The notes under the pieces: model-generated
Databases searched by the model: none
Seen by the model: only the letters and a program-made list of their open reading frames with translations
Told to the model about the DNA's origin: nothing
Program-made: the position numbers and the translations under genes
Shown: positions 16,047 to 21,937 of the stretch, one piece after another
How positions within the stretch are numbered: the stretch's first letter is position 1
Layout: every line of letters starts with the position of its first letter
DNA from: CAZTGZ01 sp044339595
GTDB taxonomy: Bacteria; Bacteroidota; Bacteroidia; NS11-12g; UBA9320
Direction of reading: 5' to 3'
Assembly (NCBI GenBank): GCA_044339595.1
Contig: JBIIVF010000023.1
Span: 1 to 23,365 of the forward strand
DNA: 23,365 nucleotides

Positions 16047-16565
16047 TTATAGTTTTGATTTTACTTGATACCACAAAGGTTCGAATTCGAAAGATTGTTC
16101 AAAAAACGTTTTTTGACCGTTTTTAACCATCAATGTTGCCGGGATGCTGCCAGACCAATCAGATGAAACTTGATCAAGCCAATTGTTAAAATCAGGGGCA
16201 TTTAGATGAATTACGTTCGATTTGAGTTGCTTTCGTTGTATGAAGGGAATGAGTTCTGTTTCTGCTTTTTTGCGACTGTCAAGACTTACGAGCATTAACT
16301 TGGCAGGTTTGTTTGCAAGACTGTCATCGAGCTGTTCAAAATATGGAAGCTCTTCTACACAAGGTCGGCACCAGGTAGCCCAGAAGTTGATCACATATAA
16401 GGTGTCATCATTTTTCGACATCCAATGTTTGAATTCATCAAAAGTGTAGATTTCCAGGGTTGTATTTCCTTGTTTGATTACTTCTGAGGGCACAGGTGCG
16501 CGATTGGGTTGCGATTGACAACCGGTCATCCAAAAGATGCACAACAGACCTAAAACGATTCTCAT
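16047..16565 (-). CDS. TlpA-like thioredoxin lipoprotein
   Basis: This 172-residue protein has a lipobox MTGC (Cys16), a short linker and a TlpA/ResA-type thioredoxin domain with WATWCRPC (Cys66 and Cys69) and the cis-proline motif SIPATL near 140. Such proteins reduce or isomerise disulfides in exported proteins or help cytochrome c maturation; no cytochrome gene is nearby, so the substrate is open. The first ATG is preceded by TACCTTTG, an exact -7 match five bases away, so this mRNA is probably leaderless or nearly so. It is followed by the CNHC redoxin gene nine bases later, forming a two-gene operon. Confidence 0.92.
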   Translation of the reverse strand: MRIVLGLLCIFWMTGCQSQPNRAPVPSEVIKQGNTTLEIYTFDEFKHWMSKNDDTLYVINFWATWCRPCVEELPYFEQLDDSLANKPAKLMLVSLDSRKKAETELIPFIQRKQLKSNVIHLNAPDFNNWLDQVSSDWSGSIPATLMVKNGQKTFFEQSFEFEPLWYQVKSKL

Positions 16566-16570
16566 TTGTT

Positions 16571-16578
16571 CAAAGGTA
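16571..16578 (-). promoter_or_regulatory. -7 promoter element of the TlpA-like operon
   Basis: The minus strand reads TACCTTTG, an exact match to TAnnTTTG, ending five bases before the ATG at 16565. The predicted transcript starts at or very near the start codon. Confidence 0.65.
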
Positions 16579-16680
16579 ATGAAGATGAAACAAACGCGCT
16601 TGCCGGATGTTCTTATCTATGACAAAAAATGACATTCACATTTGATAACGGTTAAAATGGCAACTTGTCTGCAAATCCGT

Positions 16681-16688
16681 TAAGTTTG
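16681..16688 (+). promoter_or_regulatory. -7 promoter element of the PGI/PMI gene; decides the start
   Basis: TAAGTTTG is an exact match to TAnnTTTG, ending 18 bases before ATG 16707. It lies inside the reading frame that would be used from TTG 16665, which argues against that upstream start. Confidence 0.6.
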
Positions 16689-16706
16689 CAAACCATCACA
16701 AAGAAA

Positions 16707-17708
16707 ATGATAACACACGAAAGTTCACTCGATCTATTTACAGGTCAAATTAACTATGTGCTCAACAGCTACAAACCCCATGGATTAAACATTGGCGCGT
16801 TCCGCAATGTAATCATGGGAGGTCTTGGAGGTTCCGGTATCGGTGCTACCATCGCCAAAACATGGTTTTCATCCTCGTTTCCTGTGCCAATAGAAGCCAT
16901 CAACGACTATCATTTACCACAGTATGCAGACAAGCACACCCTGGTGATTTTGAACAGCTATAGTGGCAATACCGAAGAAACCCTGAACATGTATGCCGAA
17001 GCAATCGACAAATCATGTACGGTTTTAATCATTGCTTCGGGCGGAAAGCTCCTCGAATTGGCGAAAGAAAACAACCATCATTACAACGTGCTTGAAACGG
17101 GCTATCAGCCACGCATGACCATTGGATATGGTTTGAGTTTTCTGTTGCTTACCCTGGGTGAGTTGATCGGAGAAGACCTGAAATCAGATTTAGAAGAAGT
17201 GGTAAGCCATTTCGAGGAGAACCGCGAAGGACAAAAAGCCTCTGCTCAAAGGATATTCAATTTCTTCAAAAGCAGTTTAGATAAGAAATTCGTCATTTTG
17301 GCCGATCAGGCTTTTGCACCGGTTGGACTCCGTTTTTGCCAGCAAGTGAATGAAAATGCCAAATTGGAAGCCTTTTGGCATCCCGTTCCGGAGTGCAATC
17401 ACAATGTGCTTGAATCGTATGTGGGACGCCTGCAAACCAACTTTATCATGTTGTATTCAGATCTGAACCAAAGGGTTGCTGCGCGTTTCGATTTCATGAT
17501 TTCTCATCTCGAAGTAGACAACAACAAGGTACTGCCTTTATTCGTGCCTGAATATACCCTGCTGAGTGTTTTTGACATGATTTACCGACTCGATTGGGTC
17601 AGTGTGATGATGGCGAATGAATTGCACGCACCGCTCATGGAAGTGCCTGTAATCACCAATTTGAAAGAATACCTGGCGGATTTAGAAATCATCGACGAAG
17701 AAGAATAG
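16707..17708 (+). CDS. Bifunctional phosphoglucose/phosphomannose isomerase (SIS domain)
   Basis: This 333-residue enzyme interconverts glucose 6-phosphate or mannose 6-phosphate with fructose 6-phosphate. Two SIS domains are visible: MGGLGGSGIG at 37-46 and NSYSGNTEETL at 83-93 bind the sugar phosphate. Glu216 in NENAK and His232 in CNHN have the same 16-residue spacing as the catalytic Glu203/His219 I recall from the Pyrobaculum PGI/PMI. The frame is open upstream to a TTG at 16665, but a perfect -7 box lies within that stretch, so I start at ATG 16707. The length suits the family. The stop overlaps the GTG of the CpsB-type gene (TAGTG). It could feed mannose or glucose phosphates into surface polysaccharides. 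Confidence 0.9.
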   Translation: MITHESSLDLFTGQINYVLNSYKPHGLNIGAFRNVIMGGLGGSGIGATIAKTWFSSSFPVPIEAINDYHLPQYADKHTLVILNSYSGNTEETLNMYAEAIDKSCTVLIIASGGKLLELAKENNHHYNVLETGYQPRMTIGYGLSFLLLTLGELIGEDLKSDLEEVVSHFEENREGQKASAQRIFNFFKSSLDKKFVILADQAFAPVGLRFCQQVNENAKLEAFWHPVPECNHNVLESYVGRLQTNFIMLYSDLNQRVAARFDFMISHLEVDNNKVLPLFVPEYTLLSVFDMIYRLDWVSVMMANELHAPLMEVPVITNLKEYLADLEIIDEEE

Positions 17709-18466
17709 TGTCATTCTGGAAATCTATCTTCAGTAAAAAACCAACATTCAATGAAGAACCCGATCGTTCGCTGACGGTAGATTTTCATTCACATTTATTG
17801 GCTGGCATCGATGATGGTTGTTCGGATTGGGGATTAACCCTGCACTGCCTTGAATCCCTCAAGGAGCAAGGCATTCAATCGGTCATCACCACCCCGCATA
17901 TATTGTCTGGATTGTATCCCAACACACCGGAGATCATCCATCAAAAACTTTCTGAACTAAAAGCCTTGCCGGCGTTTCAGGCCATGCAGATGCAAATACA
18001 TGCGGCGGCAGAATATTATGTGGATGAATGGTTTATGAAAGAATTAGCCAAAGGAACCCAATTTCTCACGTTTGGAGAGAAACATATTCTGATTGAAACC
18101 AATTATGTAGAAAAGCCTCCTTATTTGGAGGATGCCATTTTTAACCTGATTTTAGATGGTTATAAGGTGGTATACGCCCATCCGGAGCGATATCATTATC
18201 TCCTCAAGGACTTTAAACTGTTTGAACGAATGCATGACACGGGGGTACTTTTTCAGCTTAATTTGATGTCGATGACCGGGCACTACGGACCACAAATCAA
18301 AGCAGCATCTGATTATTTGATTCAGCACAATTTGGTGGATGTGGTAGGGTCAGATATTCATAAACCTGAACATGCTCATTTGATCGGTAAATTGAAAAGA
18401 AGCGAGTCTTATCCTAAAATAGCGATGGCTATTTCTGCAACTAACTCGCTCGTTCAGAACGAATAA
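17708..18466 (+). CDS. CpsB/CapC-family tyrosine-protein phosphatase (PHP fold)
   Basis: This 252-residue PHP-superfamily metal enzyme has metal-ligand motifs DFHSHLLAGIDDG (25-37, His27 and His29), TPH (His64), AAEYY (Glu102), AHPERY (His158) and GSDIH (Asp216, His218). Members dephosphorylate the tyrosine kinases (Wzc/CpsD type) that control capsule and exopolysaccharide polymerisation. No such kinase is in the window. The start is a GTG whose G is the last base of the upstream TAG; the next in-frame ATG is far inside the domain, and a basic N-terminus of about 15 residues before the domain is typical. Translational coupling to the PGI/PMI suggests joint expression. Confidence 0.9.
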   Translation: MSFWKSIFSKKPTFNEEPDRSLTVDFHSHLLAGIDDGCSDWGLTLHCLESLKEQGIQSVITTPHILSGLYPNTPEIIHQKLSELKALPAFQAMQMQIHAAAEYYVDEWFMKELAKGTQFLTFGEKHILIETNYVEKPPYLEDAIFNLILDGYKVVYAHPERYHYLLKDFKLFERMHDTGVLFQLNLMSMTGHYGPQIKAASDYLIQHNLVDVVGSDIHKPEHAHLIGKLKRSESYPKIAMAISATNSLVQNE

Positions 18467-18481
18467 TAATTGAAAGGGATC

Positions 18482-19387
18482 TTAATTCCATTTGATCCTA
18501 ACACCCAAGCCATGTTGCATGCTAACAGAAGTAAATGTCTTAAGTTCAGGAATAGATGTTACGTTGAATCCAGATCTTAAATCATAAAACAAATGGATAT
18601 TTTTTAAAAATTCGTTTTTCTTTCCTACTCTGAAATCAATACCCATCGGAACATATACTGTCGCACCAAAATTGGTCTTATTCCTGAAATTTTCCACTTT
18701 TCCATTGGTAGCGCTGGAATAATAATAAGTAGATGAAGTGGTTCCATCGGGAAAGCGTGTTTCTGTTCTCTGGATGTCGTTATAGATAATTTGGGTACTC
18801 GCCTGAGTGGAAAGTCCTAAATTAACGCCAGCACCTGCATATAATGACCACCGAGATGCGGTATTGGTTCTGTAAATGAGTGAAGCATCGAGTCTGAGTT
18901 GATCCGACCGGTAGTTCATTCCATAACTTTGGGTTGAAAGAGAATCGATATAAGCAGTTTGACCTGTTTGAGCTGATGTTAGTGTATCGTAGGGTTTACG
19001 AACCGTTTTGTTTAAATAGTTATTCAGTGAGTTCCCGGACATATAGCTGATTCCCATACGCAGATTGGGATTGCCTTTATATACTTTATTTTCAGTATCC
19101 AGAAACTTAAACCCTAACAATATGGAGAACATTGAACCTCCGCTAACGCCAATTCCCCCATTGTCTTGATAATCAGAAAAGTTGTTTGTTAGCAATACGG
19201 ATTCAGGAGCCAGAGTTTTAAAGTCGTTGATGGGAACAGCACTCGTCTTTTCAAGACCAAATCCGGTCATGACAGAATAATCCTGAATCTTCATTTTTTT
19301 TAATTTTTTAGAAGTCAACTCTTGACTGGAAACAGACAAAGTTGTTAGGAGAGTCATTGCTGTAAAAAAATACTGATAAATTTTCAT
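18482..19387 (-). CDS. Putative outer-membrane beta-barrel protein
   Basis: This 301-residue protein has a signal peptide ending near SVSSQ (18-22) and a mature part made of alternating short beta segments with small loops rich in Ser, Thr, Asn and Tyr, for example SRWSLYAGAGVNLGLST and ATVYVPMGIDFRVG. It ends in HGLGVRIKWN, like many small Bacteroidota barrels. No named family is recognised, and the exact number of strands was not computed. The gap before the start has a TTATTTTG box (19423-19430, minus) as a loose promoter candidate. It ends 15 bp from the convergent CpsB-type gene. A porin-like or structural role is an inference only. Confidence 0.75.
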   Translation of the reverse strand: MKIYQYFFTAMTLLTTLSVSSQELTSKKLKKMKIQDYSVMTGFGLEKTSAVPINDFKTLAPESVLLTNNFSDYQDNGGIGVSGGSMFSILLGFKFLDTENKVYKGNPNLRMGISYMSGNSLNNYLNKTVRKPYDTLTSAQTGQTAYIDSLSTQSYGMNYRSDQLRLDASLIYRTNTASRWSLYAGAGVNLGLSTQASTQIIYNDIQRTETRFPDGTTSSTYYYSSATNGKVENFRNKTNFGATVYVPMGIDFRVGKKNEFLKNIHLFYDLRSGFNVTSIPELKTFTSVSMQHGLGVRIKWN

Positions 19388-19504
19388 GGGTTGTTTTATT
19401 AGGTTATGCAGCTTTAAACGATCAAAATAAGAGGCTATTATTTTCAGAATGTCATATTATAGTCTTTGAACTCAAACTTGAATTCAAAAAACTACTTAAA
19501 AGAA

Positions 19505-20749
19505 TCATTTTGCCGGTAAGATGGTCCCTTCACACAATCCAAATCCTACCCGAACATCTCCATTGTGAGCGTATCCGCGAATGGTAATGCTGTCGCCATC
19601 TTGTAAAAAGGTGCGTTGTTCACCATTTTGCAAGGTCAGGGGTTCTTTTCCGCCCCAACTGATTTCGAGCATAGAGCCAAAAGAGCCTTTATCCGGACCG
19701 CTGATCGTGCCGCTGGCCATCACATCACCCACCCGGATATTGCAGCCATTGCAGGTGTGATGCGCCAATTGTTGACGCATGCTCCAATACATGTATTTAT
19801 AGTTTGATCTGCAAATGATGGTGTCTTGATCCTTTTCCGGTTTTAAACTCACCTCAAGCAGGATATTCAGGTTGGGAGGCGTTAATGGTTGATCGGATTT
19901 TAAATAAGGCAATGGATCCGGACTCTGCACTGGACCTTCCGTTCTGAAAGGTTCTAAAGCCTCCAGCGTAACAATCCAAGGCGACATGGTGCTGGCAAAA
20001 TTTTTCGCCAGAAAGGGCCCCAGCGGAACATATTCCCAGGTTTGAATATCGCGGGCACTCCAATCGTTGAACAAAGTAAATCCGAAGATATAATCATCCG
20101 CCTGATCCACAGAAACGCTGTCTCCCAAAGAAGTATCTTTTCCAATGATAAAGGCCATTTCGAGCTCAATATCGAGGCGTTTTGAGGGTCCGAATACCGG
20201 CATGTCAGCATCCGGCGCCTTGGTTTGTCCTTTCGGACGATGAATGGGTGTACCGCTGACTACTACAGAAGATGCTCTTCCGTGATATCCAACGGGGATG
20301 TGTTTCCAGTTTGGCAACAAGGCATTGGCCGGATCGCGAAACATCTTTCCAACATTGGTGGCATGCTCTTCACTGCTGTAAAAATCGGTATAGTCACCGA
20401 TGTGAACGGGCAAACACATGTCTGCCTGCAAACGATGGGTCAAAATAGCAGCCTGATGTTTGAACAAGATAGACTGATCATCACATAAAGCGTCCTGAAT
20501 TCTTTTTCTGACCGCCGAAGTGATTTTCTTTCCCTGAGCGATGAAGTCATTGAGTACAGGGCGATTGAGCACGGTGGGATCAATGCCCGTTCCTTCGAGC
20601 AATCCATGTTCATATGCCAATCTCAAGTCGATAATCGCATCTCCAATTGCGATGCCGGGAGAGGGAATCCCATTTTTCAGATAAACCCCAAAGGGCAGAT
20701 TGTGGATGGAGAAATCATGATCGGAAAGAATGGGTAACCAACAATTCAT
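19505..20749 (-). CDS. fahA: Fumarylacetoacetase
   Basis: This 414-residue enzyme cleaves fumarylacetoacetate to fumarate and acetoacetate, the last step of tyrosine and phenylalanine breakdown. An N-terminal SH3-like domain (about 1-115) precedes the FAH catalytic domain. All catalytic residues of mouse FAH are present at an offset of four: metal ligands Asp122, Glu195, Glu197 and Asp229; His129 as the general base; Arg138, Tyr155, Gln236, Tyr240 and Lys249. Length matches the eukaryotic-type enzyme (about 415-420). The ATG at 20749 follows an exact -7 box by 19 bases. No other tyrosine-degradation genes are in the window, so it appears to stand alone. Confidence 0.97.
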   Translation of the reverse strand: MNCWLPILSDHDFSIHNLPFGVYLKNGIPSPGIAIGDAIIDLRLAYEHGLLEGTGIDPTVLNRPVLNDFIAQGKKITSAVRKRIQDALCDDQSILFKHQAAILTHRLQADMCLPVHIGDYTDFYSSEEHATNVGKMFRDPANALLPNWKHIPVGYHGRASSVVVSGTPIHRPKGQTKAPDADMPVFGPSKRLDIELEMAFIIGKDTSLGDSVSVDQADDYIFGFTLFNDWSARDIQTWEYVPLGPFLAKNFASTMSPWIVTLEALEPFRTEGPVQSPDPLPYLKSDQPLTPPNLNILLEVSLKPEKDQDTIICRSNYKYMYWSMRQQLAHHTCNGCNIRVGDVMASGTISGPDKGSFGSMLEISWGGKEPLTLQNGEQRTFLQDGDSITIRGYAHNGDVRVGFGLCEGTILPAK

Positions 20750-20768
20750 ACAGGTTTATTTTATTGGA

Positions 20769-20776
20769 CAAAGGTA
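20769..20776 (-). promoter_or_regulatory. -7 promoter element of fahA
   Basis: The minus strand reads TACCTTTG, an exact match to TAnnTTTG, ending 19 bases before the ATG. A TTTC 18 bases further upstream is a possible -33 element. Confidence 0.6.
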
Positions 20777-20829
20777 GGAAATCCGGCGTATTCTGAAAGA
20801 TGACCTTTAGCAGCCTTGCGTAGTTGCTT

Positions 20830-21318
20830 CTAAAAATCGACCAGCTTTACATCAAAAATCAGGACCGCATTTTTAGGAATTCCGGGGGGAGGATTGTTTC
20901 CATATCCGAGGGCAGAGGGGAGCAACAAGGTGTTTTTTTGACCTTTGGTCATGAGTTGCAGGCCTTCAGTCCATCCCGAAATCACCTGATTCAGTTTAAA
21001 ACTGATGGTTTTATTTCCGGTCGTTTGGTCGAAAATGTCACCATTGGTAAAATAGCCGCGGTAAAGCACTTCCACCAAAGTTTCAGGACCGGGTTTGGCT
21101 CCGTTATCGCCCGGTTCAAGCACCACAAAATGCAGTCCCGAGGCTGTTTTGGTGGCTGTAAGCCCTTTTTCCGTTAAGTAAGCTTCGATGATACCGATAT
21201 CTTTGGTCAGTTGTGCTTCTGCGCTCAGCGTTTCTTCCTTTTCCTTGCATCCTGAAAAAACCGTGAACATCAAAATTGACCCCAACCAGCCCCATTTCTT
21301 TAAAACATTGTGATTCAT
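20830..21318 (-). CDS. FKBP-type peptidyl-prolyl cis-trans isomerase lipoprotein
   Basis: This 162-residue protein has a signal peptide ending in lipobox FSGC (Cys24), a charged linker and an FKBP domain (about 70-162). Family marks are EVLYRGYFTNGDIFDQT at 83-99, VISGWTEGLQLM at 112-123, ALGYGNNPPPGIPKNA (near 136-151) and the terminal LIFDVKLVDF. It should speed proline isomerisation of exported proteins while anchored to a membrane in the periplasm. The ATG at 21318 lies 15 bp from the first copy of the 21-bp direct repeat, so the inserted element replaces the original sequence beyond that point upstream of the gene and may have changed its promoter. Confidence 0.93.
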   Translation of the reverse strand: MNHNVLKKWGWLGSILMFTVFSGCKEKEETLSAEAQLTKDIGIIEAYLTEKGLTATKTASGLHFVVLEPGDNGAKPGPETLVEVLYRGYFTNGDIFDQTTGNKTISFKLNQVISGWTEGLQLMTKGQKNTLLLPSALGYGNNPPPGIPKNAVLIFDVKLVDF

Positions 21319-21333
21319 GTTGGCAAACTAGCA

Positions 21334-21354
21334 AAATATTGTCGGCATACGCAA
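21334..21354. repeat. 21-bp direct repeat, copy 1
   Basis: AAATATTGTCGGCATACGCA followed by A, identical over 21 bases to 21896-21916. Flanking bases on both sides differ between copies. It is the FKBP-side boundary of the inserted segment. Confidence 0.98.
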
Positions 21355-21504
21355 GTTTATCCGCGAACCGGTTGTTATTGAATCATTCGAAACGCATTTG
21401 TAGAAATTTGCAACTGTTCTTTGGAGAACGTAGTCTAATATTTGCCTCTTGAATTTAAAAACCTGACGTGATTATATGCTGAATCTGGACTGCGGGTGGC
21501 AAAT

Positions 21505-21728
21505 GGCCTTATTTGTCTTTTCGTTCTCCGCTTAGTTATGTAGGCGTGAAAACAAATTATCCCATTGAGCAGATAGGCAAGCGATGGGCGAACGTCGACG
21601 GATTCACGGTCTCCTTTATTAATATCTACTAACCTCTGGAAACAAATAACCCCAATAAATATAAGAAGTGGCTCCCATCGTGGAAAGCGCCTACATGGCT
21701 TTAGCGGATAGAAAAGAGAAATGAAGCC
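21505..21728 (+). repeat. Long nested inverted repeat, likely RNA-structured
   Basis: The arm at 21505-21546 pairs with 21688-21728, about 41-42 nt each, including uninterrupted ATGTAGGCG/CGCCTACAT and GTCTTTTC-like/GAAAAGA stretches. An inner stem CGATGGG (21582-21588) pairs with CCCATCG (21674-21680). Several positions that are not Watson-Crick would be G-U pairs in a plus-strand RNA, which favours function as RNA in that orientation. Confidence 0.75.
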
Positions 21729-21741
21729 TTGACTTTTTTTG

Positions 21742-21773
21742 CTTCGTTTTTTTTGTCAAGAAAAAAAATGAAG
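21742..21773. repeat. A/T-rich hairpin
   Basis: CTTCGTTTTTTTT pairs with AAAAAAAATGAAG over 13 bp with one G-T pair, around loop GTCAAG. The T8 run could stop transcription of RNA from the upstream structured part in the plus direction, but no GC-rich stem directly precedes it. Confidence 0.7.
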
Positions 21774-21822
21774 TGGGGGTGCAATGCATATTTTCATTGC
21801 AAAATGATGTTTGGGCAAAGCC

Positions 21823-21867
21823 CTGAAATGCGATTTAACATTTAGTTAAATCATGGTGAAATTTCAG
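21823..21867. repeat. Nested hairpin near the mnmE end of the inserted element
   Basis: The outer stem CTGAAAT (21823-21829) pairs with ATTTCAG (21861-21867). The inner perfect stem GATTTAAC (21832-21839) pairs with GTTAAATC (21845-21852) around loop ATTTA. Confidence 0.75.
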
Positions 21868-21895
21868 TAGAGGTAAATATACGGCTCTGACTAAT

Positions 21896-21916
21896 AAATA
21901 TTGTCGGCATACGCAA
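21896..21916. repeat. 21-bp direct repeat, copy 2
   Basis: Identical to 21334-21354. It is the mnmE-side boundary of the inserted segment and contains a TTG at 21901-21903 placed 22 bases before the mnmE -7 box, so it may supply the -33 element. Confidence 0.98.
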
Positions 21917-21925
21917 CGGTAATCT

Positions 21926-21933
21926 TATTTTTG
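21926..21933 (+). promoter_or_regulatory. -7 promoter element of mnmE
   Basis: TATTTTTG is an exact match to TAnnTTTG, ending four bases before GTG 21938. With the TTG at 21901-21903 this makes a plausible promoter and a leaderless or nearly leaderless mRNA. Confidence 0.65.
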
Positions 21934-21937
21934 AAAA

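Larger units (their letters stand above)
21355..21895. mobile_element. 541-bp inserted non-autonomous element, structured, no intact gene
   Basis: The segment is bracketed by a perfect 21-bp direct repeat and separates FKBP and mnmE. Excising it with one repeat copy leaves a 57-bp divergent intergenic region, with the -33-like TTG of mnmE in the repeat. The interior has no intact gene. It holds a GTTCT/AGAAC hairpin (21416-21429), a long nested inverted repeat (21505-21728), an A/T-rich hairpin (21742-21773), a GCAATG/CATTGC hairpin (21781-21800), GGGC/GCCC (21813-21823) and a nested hairpin (21823-21867). Its ends are not inverted repeats, so it is not a classic IS or MITE. A 21-bp repeat could be a long target duplication or a recombination (att-like) core. 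The family is not recognised. Confidence 0.6.

Noticed and set aside
21505..21546. Integron attC-like site (GTTATGT near AGTTATGTAGGCG)
   Set aside because: GTTATGT does not fit the GTTRRRY core, no matching RYYYAAC partner lies at the right distance, and the arms are oriented the wrong way for an attC.
21334..21916. CRISPR array
   Set aside because: There are only two repeat copies, 541 bp apart, with no regular spacers and no cas genes in the window.
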